A DNA stretch of 64,000 nt, taken from assembly GCF_022662305.1 (NCBI RefSeq), contig NZ_JAKNQH010000009.1:62001-126000 (forward strand). The letters are read 5' to 3'. The notes beneath the pieces are model-generated. The model did not search any database. It was not told the origin of the DNA and worked only from the letters and a program-made list of their open reading frames with translations. Shown piece by piece: positions 27,471-36,743 of the stretch (its first letter is position 1; every line of letters starts with the position of its first letter). Made by a program: the position numbers and the translations under genes. The DNA comes from Sphingomonas sp. BAUL-RG-20F-R05-02 (GTDB lineage: Bacteria > Pseudomonadota > Alphaproteobacteria > Sphingomonadales > Sphingomonadaceae).

Positions 27471-27522
27471 GAAATATTTCGTTGTCTGACCTTTATCAGA
27501 TTGTGATCTTTCATCTTGAAAG
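27471..27522. promoter_or_regulatory. AT-rich dyads upstream of the HTH-GTPase gene
   Basis: Perfect palindrome GAAATATTTC (27471-27480) and hairpin CTTTC-ATCTT-GAAAG (27508-27522), 28 to 80 bp before the start codon in an otherwise GC-rich context. The downstream protein begins with a HTH domain, so these are candidate operators for autoregulation. Confidence 0.4.
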
Positions 27523-27549
27523 CTATTTCGGGGTCCGAAAGAGCACGAA

Positions 27550-29649
27550 ATGCGATTCGCCATACCAACCGAAGTCCTCAGGCATGTCCGGGAGGCGGCG
27601 CAGGTCCGCCAAGGTGCCCTCGCAACGCGCCTGGGAACCAACGCCACTTTCGTGTCGCGTCTCGAGAAAGAGACGGTCACTGACCCCGAGTTCGCCCAGC
27701 GTTACCTGACTGCCGTCGATACCGACCTGGCCAACCGAGTGATCGAGCACTACGAGCGCGACTGGCGCAACATCGATCCGCCGAGCTTCCTTCATCCCAA
27801 CCGCGAGCAGATTTGGCGCATCGAGCTCGCGATGCAGGAACTGGCCGGCTTCGAGGCGGGCCCGCAGCACAGCGACATCCTACGCCCGTGGATCGCGTCG
27901 CTGCGCGACGACCTGTCGTCAGTGCTGCGTTACCTAGAGCGGCTTGACCACACGATCGCCTGGATCGGCGACATCGGTGTGGGCAAGACGACCGCACTCG
28001 CGCACGCCACCAAGCTGCTGCACACCGACGGCAAGGGTCCTCCCAAGCCTGTGTTCCCGGTCGGATCGGGACGGGTCACGGTCGCCGAGACGAAGGTGAA
28101 AGCTTCGCCTGCCTACGGCGTCGGCGTGGAAGCGGTCGACCTTGACGGCGTGCGGGCCCTGGTCACCGACTTCGTGAACGGCTTCGTGGGCGGCGGTCGC
28201 GGCGGCGGCGTCCCCGCCGAGATGGCGCGCGTCCTGCGCAATATGTCCGGCTTCCGCACGCGTCGCCAGCCGACCGGCGGCGACGCGTTCACCACGTCTG
28301 ATCCGATCGCCGACGGCCTCGCAGCCGGCGAGCAGCCCGACGTGTTGGTCGATCGCATGATGACCGCTATGGACCTTCCCAATAGGCGGGAGACCTCGAT
28401 CGCGCACCCCGGCGATGCCGAGGACGGCATGGCGTGGCTCGCGCGGACGATCGCCGGCATCAACAACGGCCTAGACGAGCGGTTCTCGGTGCCGAAGCGT
28501 ATCACGGTGCTGCTGCCGTCCACCGTCCTGCGTGGCGCCGGAGAGCTCTCGGTCGTCGACACCAAGGGGATCGAGGGCGTCACCCAGCGGTCAGACCTTC
28601 GTGACTACCAGGACGACCCGCGCGCGCTGATGGTCCTGTGCACCAAGTTCCCCGACGCACCGGGTCAGACGGTCGAGCGTCTGCTGCGCGACCAAGCGGA
28701 GCAGGGCTCGATCGCGGTCGAGCGCCACCGTGTTGCCATCCTCGTACTGCCCAGAGGCGACGAGCCGCTGCAGGTCCTCGATCAGGGCGAGCACCCAGCT
28801 ACCCACGCTGAGGGCCGCGCCATCCGCGCCGAAGAGATCGCGGGCGCGCTCGCCGGTGCCGCGCTCCCCAACGTCCCCGCCATTTTCTTCGATGCCCACC
28901 GGGACACACCGGAATCGGTCTGGACGTCGCTGCGCGGCCGGATCGAAGCGATGCGCGCCTTCCACGTCGGTCGGCTCGACCGTACCGCGCGCGCTGTGGC
29001 CGAGCTGATCGGCAACGTTGACCTGGTGAAGACCCGCAACGCGCGCACCGAGATCGAGCGGCGCACAACCCTGCTGGCGGGGCGGATCGCGAATCTGACC
29101 GGGGTGAGGCGCCATGCCCACCTCAACCTCGTCGAGCAGCTCGACATCGGCCATCAGAGCTCTGTCGCGGCGGCGGTCGCGCGCGGTGGCGAATGGCCGA
29201 ACTTCCCAATCCAGCACCTTCTCGGCGTCGGCGTCCGCCAGGATGCGGTGCTGCGGTCGGCCGAAAACTTCGGCCGGGTGACCCACGAGTTGGAATCGAT
29301 GCGGGACGACCTCGCGGAAATCGCCGGCGTGGCTAAGGTACTCGAAGGTCTCGGTGACCGCGTTGACGAGTGGCGGCAAGACTTTCTAGCCGCCGCGCTC
29401 GAGATTGGCCGCGACGCCTTCAGGTCGATGCTGAAGGACGAAACGGAACTATGGCGCCGCTCGCGCGAGCGCTACGGCACCTACGTGCCGGGATATAAGA
29501 AGGACTTGGCTACGATCTGGCGCGAGCACTTCGAAGGATCGGCGCCGGACGAGGCGCGCCGCGCGGTTGAGGAACGGCTGGCCGACGCCTGGAGCCGGAT
29601 GGTGGTTGAGCCGCTGCTCGCCGCGACTAAGGCGGAGGACGACGCGTGA
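27550..29649 (+). CDS. HTH domain fused to a P-loop GTPase/dynamin-like protein
   Basis: 699 residues, first gene of the island. An N-terminal XRE-like HTH (about residues 1-60: EAAQVRQGALATRLG then NATFVSRLEKETV) is followed by a helical linker and a P-loop domain. Walker A is WIGDIGVGKTTALAHA near residue 140. A switch-like VVDTKGIEG near residue 337 has the DxxG of GTPases; CTKFPD may stand for the guanine-specificity motif but is not canonical. The C-terminal 250 residues are helical. This resembles large dynamin/GIMAP-type GTPases more than AAA proteins. I do not recognise a named family. It overlaps the next gene by GTGA. Confidence 0.75.
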   Translation: MRFAIPTEVLRHVREAAQVRQGALATRLGTNATFVSRLEKETVTDPEFAQRYLTAVDTDLANRVIEHYERDWRNIDPPSFLHPNREQIWRIELAMQELAGFEAGPQHSDILRPWIASLRDDLSSVLRYLERLDHTIAWIGDIGVGKTTALAHATKLLHTDGKGPPKPVFPVGSGRVTVAETKVKASPAYGVGVEAVDLDGVRALVTDFVNGFVGGGRGGGVPAEMARVLRNMSGFRTRRQPTGGDAFTTSDPIADGLAAGEQPDVLVDRMMTAMDLPNRRETSIAHPGDAEDGMAWLARTIAGINNGLDERFSVPKRITVLLPSTVLRGAGELSVVDTKGIEGVTQRSDLRDYQDDPRALMVLCTKFPDAPGQTVERLLRDQAEQGSIAVERHRVAILVLPRGDEPLQVLDQGEHPATHAEGRAIRAEEIAGALAGAALPNVPAIFFDAHRDTPESVWTSLRGRIEAMRAFHVGRLDRTARAVAELIGNVDLVKTRNARTEIERRTTLLAGRIANLTGVRRHAHLNLVEQLDIGHQSSVAAAVARGGEWPNFPIQHLLGVGVRQDAVLRSAENFGRVTHELESMRDDLAEIAGVAKVLEGLGDRVDEWRQDFLAAALEIGRDAFRSMLKDETELWRRSRERYGTYVPGYKKDLATIWREHFEGSAPDEARRAVEERLADAWSRMVVEPLLAATKAEDDA

Positions 29650-30386
29650 ACGAGGTCGGCATCATTGTAACCGCAGTACCGTCGGCCGCCTCCCCCAACC
29701 TGCTCGTGCTCATCGCCGCCATTGCGGTGCCAGTCGTCGCGCTGATCGCGACGACTTGGAGCAACCTTAATGTCGGACGCCAGCTCAAGGTTACGCGAGA
29801 CACAGTCGATCGGCAGATCGACGCCGCGCGGGATGCCGCCACCGACCAGCAGGCCGCCTCGGCGGCCGCGCTCGAGCGACAGATCGACGTTGCACGCCAG
29901 ACCAGCGCAGACCAGCTGGAGGCGTCGGCCGCCGCGGTAGAGCGGCAGATCAAGGCGAACGTGATCTCGACAAACCGGCAGCGGTGGATCGACCTGCTGC
30001 GCGACGACGCGTCGGAATTCCTTGAGCGCCACGCGTCCGTGCTAGAATACGCCGCGGGCACGAACCTCTCGGCACAGGAGAAGTTGCTCGCTCGGGCGGC
30101 GCGTGAGCGCCGCGCGCTGCTTTTCCAGCGCCTGCGGCTTCGGCTCAACGCCGGCGAGGATGAGCACAAGGCGCTGGTCACCGACCTTGGGCAACTCCTC
30201 CAGTCCACCGTACCCGCGTCTCAGGACCCGGTTTTCGAGAGCGTCGTCGTGAAGGTGCAGGCCATCCTCAAGGCGGAATGGGAACGTGTGAAGCGCCTCG
30301 AAGCGAGCGGGGTCGATGCCCCGGCACTTGCCGCCCCTCAGGTTCCCGCGTCCGGAGGACAACCCACTATGCCGCCGAGATCGTAG
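29646..30386 (+). CDS. Membrane-anchored coiled-coil protein
   Basis: 246 residues, GTG start overlapping the previous stop. One N-terminal membrane helix (about residues 18-40, NLLVLIAAIAVPVVALIATT) is followed by a coiled coil of about 100 residues. It holds three related 28-residue blocks built on (V/L)-(D/E)-RQI-D/K (DRQIDAARDAA, ERQIDVARQTS, ERQIKANVIS). The C-terminal half is a charged helical domain. The overlap suggests that it works with the HTH-GTPase, for example as its membrane platform. No named family is recognised. Confidence 0.75.
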   Translation: MNEVGIIVTAVPSAASPNLLVLIAAIAVPVVALIATTWSNLNVGRQLKVTRDTVDRQIDAARDAATDQQAASAAALERQIDVARQTSADQLEASAAAVERQIKANVISTNRQRWIDLLRDDASEFLERHASVLEYAAGTNLSAQEKLLARAARERRALLFQRLRLRLNAGEDEHKALVTDLGQLLQSTVPASQDPVFESVVVKVQAILKAEWERVKRLEASGVDAPALAAPQVPASGGQPTMPPRS

Positions 30387-30481
30387 CGTGACGGAACCAA
30401 CACGGGTCACTGGCTACCACGTTGCGGTGGACGTGCTTAAAATCACAAGACAAGATGGCGCGCATGGGGGACCGCGCGACG

Positions 30482-32863
30482 ATGACCGAAGCACCTGAAG
30501 GCCTGGTGATCGACGACGAACTACGGTCGGTCGCCGCGGGGCGCGCGCGCAGGGTCGACCAGAAGACCATTTCGGCGAACTCGGTTGCCACGCTCGACAT
30601 GAAGCTGGCCGCTGAGGAGGCGGACGGCTGGAGGCTCGGCAAGCGCAACCTGCGGTCGATCCGGCTGGAACGCGACAAGCCAGCGGACCGCCAGCTCGAG
30701 GACGACGTCTGGACCCTGTTCCACAGGATGGGGTTCACCGCGCTCAACCGCGACCGCACGTTCTCGATAACCACTAAGGACGGGGCACGGCGGCAGATCG
30801 ACGTCCTCGCAAGGGACGACGAGACCGTCTTCGTGGTCGAGTGCACCCACTCGCGAGACGGCGGCAGCAAGTCCATAAAGCAGCTGCTCGACAAGATCGG
30901 CGCGATCAGGGAGGACTTAGTCGGATGGGTCCACACGAGCTTCGGGCGCAGCCCGAAGCTGAAAATTAAGATCGCTATTGCCACGCGCAACGTCGATCTG
31001 CGCCCCGCGGACCGCGAGCGGGCGGCGCTCGCCGGCGTCCCGATCATCACCGAGGCGGACCTCGACTACTATCAGCGCTTGACCGGAATCCTGCGGTCGG
31101 CCGCGCGCTACCAGTTCCTCGGACGCTACCTCAGGGGCGAGAAGGTCGAGGGTCTTCGGACCCGGGTCCCGGCGACGCGCGGGCGCGTGGGCGACACGAC
31201 CTTCTACAGCTTCCTCATGTCGCCGCACGACCTGCTGCGCATCTCGTACATCAGCCACATGGGCAAGACGTCGAACGACGACCTTGATACCTATCAGCGG
31301 ATGGTGAAGCCGGCCCGCCTCAAGGCGATCGGCGCGTACCTCGACGGCGGGGGCACGTTCCCGACCAACATTGTCGTCAACATCAAGCTCGACACGCTGA
31401 ACTTCGACCTCGGCGAGAACTTCGGCCAGACGTCGACGGGCATGCTGAACCTGCCGGGTCAGTACGGCTCCGCCTGGGTGATCGACGGCCAACACCGCCT
31501 GTACGGCTTCGCCTACGCCGGCCGCTCGCCGGACGAGGACGATTCCGTCGTCTCCGTCCTCGCCTACGAGAACCTGCCCGTCCGCAAGGAGGTGGAGATG
31601 TTCGTCGACATCAACACCAAGCAGGTCAAGGTCCAGCGCAACCTCGTCAACGAGATTATCTCGAGCCTCAACATCGAGGACGAGGACCCGCGCAAGCGCC
31701 TCGCCGCCATCGCGGCGCGCACGGTCCTGCGGCTCGACGAGGACAAGCGCTCGCCGGTGCGCGGACGGATCCTGACCGTCGGCGAGCAGAAGGACAACGT
31801 CCGTTGCCTCACGCTCACCTCGCTCGCCGACGGCCTGGAGGGCAACAACCTGCTCGGCACGGTCCACGGCACGTTCGGGCGCAAGGGCGGAGCCACCCTG
31901 CAGCCGGGGCCGCTCGGGGGCCCGTCGGACAAGCCGTCAGCCATGATGGACAAGGCCACCGCCACCCTCGCCGGGTACTTCTCGCTCTTCGCGGACGGCG
32001 CGCCTGAGCACTGGTCTTTCGGCGACGCCAAGGGCGGCTACCTGTGCACCAACCTCGGCTCGCGTGCCCTGCTCGTCCTCCTGCGTAAGCTCATAGTCTT
32101 TATTGAGCGCGACGGCACCCGCGCATCCTCGCTCGACGCGGAAGAGATCGTCGAGCTGGTGGCACCGCTCGCCCAGCACGTGGTCGCCTTCTTTCGGAAC
32201 GGCTCTGCCGCAGACGTCGCCAGCTTCCGCAACCGCGGCAGCTCGCTCGCGAGCGTGGACCAGAACGCCTTGCAGATGATGGCGATCATCCACTCCGCCG
32301 ACAGCGGGTTCAATCCGCCCGAGGTGAAGCGCTACCTCGACAGTCAGGACGCGGAGGGGACCAAGCGCGCCCACGACATGATTCAGGAGATCAACCGCAT
32401 CCTGTTCGACGACGTGATCGCTACGCTGAAGGCGGCATACGGGGAGACCCGCGACGCCTGGTGGAACCAGGGCATCCCCAAGGCCATCAAGAATGAGGCC
32501 GACAAGCAGTACAACAACGAGAACGGTGAGAAGGAGCGCTGGCGCTACCTCTACTTCATCGACTACCTCGGCATCGTCCTGCACGAGGGGAACTGGGAGC
32601 TCTTCAAGGACCGCTACAACTTCTATGGCAAGGGCGCGAAGGCCTCGCTGATTCGGTGGATCGCGAGGGTCAACAAGGCCCGGACCGTCACCCACCACGC
32701 CGAGAAGGGACCTCTATCCAGGGACGAGGTCGCCTACGTCGAGCGGGTCCACGAGCTGGTCAAGCGCCACATCGAGGGCAACGAGCCGATCGAGGGACGC
32801 AGGCAGCTGCTGTTCGACGACCGCGGCGCCGAGGCGAAGGCGCCCGAGGCCGAGGCCGCCTAA
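30482..32863 (+). CDS. DGQHR-domain protein with nuclease-like N-terminal domain
   Basis: About 793 residues from the ATG at 30482; ATGs at 30464 and 30455 are alternatives. The N-terminal 230 residues look like a restriction-endonuclease-fold domain: FHRMGFTALNRD, then GARRQIDVLARDDETVFVVE and CTHSRDG. The usual D...ExK would be D...ECT here, so the catalytic Lys seems replaced. The DGQHR signature WVIDGQHRLYGFAYAG lies near residue 334, followed by EVEMFVDINTKQVKVQ. This domain occurs in DndB and related ParB/sulfiredoxin-fold proteins tied to DNA modification. Function here is unknown. It converges on the HATPase gene. Confidence 0.8.
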   Translation: MTEAPEGLVIDDELRSVAAGRARRVDQKTISANSVATLDMKLAAEEADGWRLGKRNLRSIRLERDKPADRQLEDDVWTLFHRMGFTALNRDRTFSITTKDGARRQIDVLARDDETVFVVECTHSRDGGSKSIKQLLDKIGAIREDLVGWVHTSFGRSPKLKIKIAIATRNVDLRPADRERAALAGVPIITEADLDYYQRLTGILRSAARYQFLGRYLRGEKVEGLRTRVPATRGRVGDTTFYSFLMSPHDLLRISYISHMGKTSNDDLDTYQRMVKPARLKAIGAYLDGGGTFPTNIVVNIKLDTLNFDLGENFGQTSTGMLNLPGQYGSAWVIDGQHRLYGFAYAGRSPDEDDSVVSVLAYENLPVRKEVEMFVDINTKQVKVQRNLVNEIISSLNIEDEDPRKRLAAIAARTVLRLDEDKRSPVRGRILTVGEQKDNVRCLTLTSLADGLEGNNLLGTVHGTFGRKGGATLQPGPLGGPSDKPSAMMDKATATLAGYFSLFADGAPEHWSFGDAKGGYLCTNLGSRALLVLLRKLIVFIERDGTRASSLDAEEIVELVAPLAQHVVAFFRNGSAADVASFRNRGSSLASVDQNALQMMAIIHSADSGFNPPEVKRYLDSQDAEGTKRAHDMIQEINRILFDDVIATLKAAYGETRDAWWNQGIPKAIKNEADKQYNNENGEKERWRYLYFIDYLGIVLHEGNWELFKDRYNFYGKGAKASLIRWIARVNKARTVTHHAEKGPLSRDEVAYVERVHELVKRHIEGNEPIEGRRQLLFDDRGAEAKAPEAEAA

Positions 32864-32918
32864 CCGTCGGCATCGCCAAGACGAGGGGATGCCAAGCACC
32901 CCGCTCCCGGATCACCTG

Positions 32919-34472
32919 TCAGGCAAAGTCGTCGCCATATTCCTCGGTGAGTATCCGGCGTGCCTGCGCCAGGCACTGCGGCGCGAGCCCGCGCTCGAGG
33001 TTGCCCCACACCTCGCGAAGCAATTCTTGGCGAGCGGCAAGTTCGATCGCCTCGGTGTCAACCTTCGGCTCGGTGCCGCCCAACGCGCGGATCGCCTCGA
33101 CCTTTACGTCGGAAAGCTGCGAGCCCACCGCCTGGAGGGCGGCGGCGGTCGCCGCGTCCGCGTCGCGCGACGCCGTCGCGACCCGCTTCTGCAGCTTGGT
33201 CACCTCCGCCGAGATCTCGATCAGACGGTTCTGCGAGCGGAACCCGGCGCTTCTCGCCGACCCGAATGCCTTCTCCACCTCCTCCGCCTTGTCGGACAGC
33301 TTCTCCAGCGTCATCTGGCCTTGGTTCGAGATCGCGTACGCCTCGCGTCCCAATTCCGATGCCACCACCCCAAGCTGCTTGCGGACCTGCCGCCAGCTGG
33401 CGTCCTCCTCGAAGGTGTCACGCCGCGCGTTCGGCACCAGCGCACCGGCTGCTACGAAGACCTCGCCAACGAACCAGTCAGGAAAGCGCACGAACGACTT
33501 GGCGTGCTTCTGGAAGACCTCCCGGAATATCTCGGTGCCGTCGATCTGGATGTTCTTGATGCGGACGCGGATGCCGCTGACGTTGGGATCCAAGTAGGAA
33601 CCTGGCTGGTCCTTCTGCCCAACCCAAAGCCACCACCTGCCGTCGGGATCACTCTGCGTCCAGCATCGGTCGATCTCGACCATGCCGGCTTGGGCAACCT
33701 CGTGCTTTCGGCCGTACAGCTTGTGGATGGAGACTGGCTCCAAGGCCCCGTCACGGATGGTGACGCGGACCTCGTCGATCGCGACGCCGACCTTCCGCTC
33801 CATGTCGCGGAGTTCGGCGCGGAACGGGAAACCGGGGGCGTAGGGCACCGGCCCCACCTGCGACACGAACGCACTTAGCTTGTTGAACTCGGTGCACTCG
33901 TCAGGCGCGTCGCGAAACCCGTCGAGACGCACCTCGAAGAAGTGCGCCGGGTCACCGGCCTCGACAGGCACGATGGTCGCGCTGACGCACTCGATGAGCA
34001 CCTGCTCAGCTGGCAGGCTGGATCCCTTACCCGGCGACATCAGTTCGCGCATCAGGTCACCGTCGAACACGACGACAGTCTTCTCGTCCTCGCCCGCCGC
34101 GCGCGTCGTGAACGTGACCTTCGAGCTGAACACGATGCCGGCGAGCCTGCCGATACCTCGGAAGCCCGCGTCGCTCCTGTGACTCTTGCCTGACGCACCG
34201 ACCGCGGTAAGGACGCCCACGGCGTTGTCTACCGACAGACCGCCGCCATTATCGCGGATGGTCAGGCCATCGCGGTCCGCGGCCATCACGATCTCGATCA
34301 GCCCATCGCCTTCCATAAGAAGGTCGGGCGTGGCCGTCCGGATCGAGTCGAACCCGTTTTGGACGTACTCGCGGATCGCGTTGCGGGACTCACCGTACAT
34401 CCCGACGGTCAGCGTCTCCAAGATGAAGCCGCCGAAGAAAGGTTGCACCTGGATAGTGCGGATGCCGGTCAT
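32919..34472 (-). CDS. GHKL/Hsp90-like ATPase (copy A)
   Basis: 517 residues. The Bergerat ATP-binding fold is intact: N-box IREYVQNGFDSI (Asn 39), G1 box IRDNGGGLS (about 73-80) and G2/lid GFRGIGRLAG (about 103-112). The lid motif is that of Hsp90/MORC-type ATPases rather than histidine kinases. A C-terminal coiled segment includes LVPNARRDTFEEDASWRQV. The start at 34472 has AGGAGGAATC just upstream and overlaps the PIN-like gene stop by ATGA. A clear paralogue lies at 39369-40943. It probably uses ATP-driven dimer closure on nucleic acid or a partner protein; no target is visible. Confidence 0.85.
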   Translation of the reverse strand: MTGIRTIQVQPFFGGFILETLTVGMYGESRNAIREYVQNGFDSIRTATPDLLMEGDGLIEIVMAADRDGLTIRDNGGGLSVDNAVGVLTAVGASGKSHRSDAGFRGIGRLAGIVFSSKVTFTTRAAGEDEKTVVVFDGDLMRELMSPGKGSSLPAEQVLIECVSATIVPVEAGDPAHFFEVRLDGFRDAPDECTEFNKLSAFVSQVGPVPYAPGFPFRAELRDMERKVGVAIDEVRVTIRDGALEPVSIHKLYGRKHEVAQAGMVEIDRCWTQSDPDGRWWLWVGQKDQPGSYLDPNVSGIRVRIKNIQIDGTEIFREVFQKHAKSFVRFPDWFVGEVFVAAGALVPNARRDTFEEDASWRQVRKQLGVVASELGREAYAISNQGQMTLEKLSDKAEEVEKAFGSARSAGFRSQNRLIEISAEVTKLQKRVATASRDADAATAAALQAVGSQLSDVKVEAIRALGGTEPKVDTEAIELAARQELLREVWGNLERGLAPQCLAQARRILTEEYGDDFA

Positions 34473-36463
34473 GATTCCTCCTCGCGGTTCGCCGTGTACA
34501 CTTGGGCTGGGTCGCGCAACCCAATCTCGGGCCGCAGCCCGAACTCCCGTCCGAAGTCGTCGGTCGGTACTACCTCCTCGAACGGGATGCCGAGGAGCGC
34601 GCACGCGGCGCGCACGATGCGCTCGCCCGACACCCGCTCCTCGCCGCCCATCAGTTCGCGCAGCCGCCACTCCTTGCGGAACTGGGTGGGCTCGAGCACC
34701 CGCTGCCCGGCTATCCGCAACTGGCCGAGCTCCTCCGGTCCTTCGCTGTCCGCCTCGATCTCGATGACGGCGGGCAGCGGCGTCCGCGCTTCGCCGGGCA
34801 GCCGAACTGGTCGGCGTTCCGACTTTTCCAGCTTGGCCCGCACCGCCGCCACCGCCGCCGAGAAGTGCGGCACCCCCTCCAGCGACCACAAAGTCTCGAG
34901 GGCGGGGCTAGACGGCGGAAGCCGCGCCTCGTTGTCCGCACGCTCCAGGTAGGCCGACGCCAGCAGCCCCGCGTAGAGGTTGCCGGACGTCTTGTGGGGC
35001 AGCACCAGGAGGGCGGAGCACAGGTCCGCGGCCGCGCTGGTCCAGCCCGCTCCGCCGGCCCGCGAGCGGTCGCCGACCTCGCGGGCGAACACGACCAGCG
35101 CGTCGTCGTCGCGCTCGCGCAGGTTGGCCTCGACCAGCACCGCGCCGAGGCCTTCGCCGCCCTCCAGAGCAGTCGCGGCCAGCGCCACCAGCGCGGCCGC
35201 CTCGCCCTCGGCCGGGGCCCTGGACCTAGTTAGTACATCACGCAGCCTCGCCTTCGAGTAGACGACCCGGGGACCGTCGCGCCACTGGGGGGCTATCGTT
35301 GGGGTCACCGGCCCCTCGGCACCAGCCGGCCCCTCGGGGGGCGGCACGCCCATCCGCTGGACGACGGCCACGTCCTTGAACGCGTCTGACGCGTCCGGAA
35401 GCAGTCGGGCGAGCAGGAAGCCGACATAGGGTGAGTCCAGCAGAGCGAGATCCCGGACACCGGCGACTGACCTCGCTTCCGCCACCAGCAGCGGATGCGG
35501 GCGCGGGATCGGCTTCAGGCGCTCGGTCGCCAGCATCTCGGCGTCCATCCCGGCGTTCGTCCCGCCGCCGAGATACCAGTCGTTCTTGCGGTCGTTCGTC
35601 AGGAGGACGATCGAGCGGGCGCGCTGCAGCCGTGCGTGCTGCAGGACCTCCTTCCAGAAGATGAGGTCACCCCACCTGTTGTGGCCGACCATCCTGGGTT
35701 CACTGCCGTCGTCATCCGCGCCGCTGCCATCCGTCACCGGGTCGGAACCGTCGACGCCCGTCGCGAGGGGACCGGGACGCTTCTCCTTTTTGTTGCGATC
35801 ACCGAAGCCGGGCGGCAGCCGGCCGGAGAACCGCGCAGCGCCCACGCCCTCGATACTATCGACCAGCTCGAACACGTTCGTACCACCCGTCGAATGGCGG
35901 TTCACGAAGGCTATCACCGCGTCGGCATTGGCCGCATACGCCGCCGACCACCCGCCCAGCAGGTCGGCAAGCGCCGACGCCTGCGCCAGCGCACGCCGCG
36001 CTTGGACCCGGTTCGCGTTCGGCGTCGCGTCACCGAGCGGGACATCGAGGTAGGGGTGCAGGACGGAATACAGCCCACCGACCTTACGCAGCTTCTCGGC
36101 CGTCTCGGCAAGATTGGTCACGACGGTCTTGGACACGTGGTGCCGAAGATATTCGTGCCCCGCCCAGACCGGCACATGCAGACGACCAGAGCACCGCGCC
36201 TCTAGGCATTCGAACAGCTGCGTGCGGGCAGCGTCCCCCACCTTCGTCAGCCACATCAGCATGGAGGTGTCGAGGTAGACGTGCGTGCCGACGGCTGAGA
36301 GCAGCGCCGCGATGCGCGCGAGGAATTCCTCAGCGTCCTCCCCACCGATCGGGATCGCGAGAAGTGGCTCGGGCGCCTTCGCGAGACCCAGCTTACGCGC
36401 CACGGCGCCGAGGAACGTCATCGGAGTTCCGGCCGCGCGACGCGGCGACTCCGCGTCGGCCAT
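34469..36463 (-). CDS. PIN-like nuclease domain protein (PIN_8-like)
   Basis: 664 residues. Acidic PIN-type residues are visible in order: VYLDTSMLMW (Asp 65), WAGHEYLRHHV, WGDLIFWKEVLQHA and VLLTNDRKNDWY. This order and the wide insert match the PIN_8/DUF4935-like class of predicted RNases. A Gly/Asp-rich, probably disordered insert sits around residues 230-255, and the C-terminal 300 residues are unrecognised. The gene overlaps the HATPase gene by 4 bp, so the pair is likely co-translated. A HATPase plus nuclease pairing suggests a regulated conflict effector. Confidence 0.8.
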   Translation of the reverse strand: MADAESPRRAAGTPMTFLGAVARKLGLAKAPEPLLAIPIGGEDAEEFLARIAALLSAVGTHVYLDTSMLMWLTKVGDAARTQLFECLEARCSGRLHVPVWAGHEYLRHHVSKTVVTNLAETAEKLRKVGGLYSVLHPYLDVPLGDATPNANRVQARRALAQASALADLLGGWSAAYAANADAVIAFVNRHSTGGTNVFELVDSIEGVGAARFSGRLPPGFGDRNKKEKRPGPLATGVDGSDPVTDGSGADDDGSEPRMVGHNRWGDLIFWKEVLQHARLQRARSIVLLTNDRKNDWYLGGGTNAGMDAEMLATERLKPIPRPHPLLVAEARSVAGVRDLALLDSPYVGFLLARLLPDASDAFKDVAVVQRMGVPPPEGPAGAEGPVTPTIAPQWRDGPRVVYSKARLRDVLTRSRAPAEGEAAALVALAATALEGGEGLGAVLVEANLRERDDDALVVFAREVGDRSRAGGAGWTSAAADLCSALLVLPHKTSGNLYAGLLASAYLERADNEARLPPSSPALETLWSLEGVPHFSAAVAAVRAKLEKSERRPVRLPGEARTPLPAVIEIEADSEGPEELGQLRIAGQRVLEPTQFRKEWRLRELMGGEERVSGERIVRAACALLGIPFEEVVPTDDFGREFGLRPEIGLRDPAQVYTANREEES

Positions 36464-36743
36464 GCGATCATCCAGTGCTTCCCCCCCGCTACCCCGAGAT
36501 GATGCTTGGACCGTCCATCTTCGTCAACCGGAACGGCCCGCTATTAAGGCGGGTCGGGCGCAATCAGCAGGCGCAGGCTGCAAAATAACGATTGCCAAAG
36601 TCTAGGGCGCGTAGGGCGCACCAGAGCGTGACGGTGCGGCGAAACGTTCCGTTTATCCGATCGGGCGCGCCGACAGGGGTGCCCCCCGGCGGCGTTTCGT
36701 TGCAAGTTGCATCGCAGGGGTGCAGATTTGGATGTGTGTGGTG
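36464..36743. promoter_or_regulatory. Divergent promoter region between island halves
   Basis: 280 bp without a gene separates the minus-strand PIN/HATPase pair from the plus-strand DCQHR operon. The less GC-rich segment GCAAAATAACGATTGCC lies near 36580-36598 and could hold promoters, but no clear boxes were identified. Confidence 0.35.

Noticed and set aside
34473..34889. Upstream extension of the HATPase frame
   Set aside because: It lies inside the PIN-like gene and is low-complexity Gly/Ala/Arg; the ATG at 34472 has a strong ribosome site and ATGA overlap.
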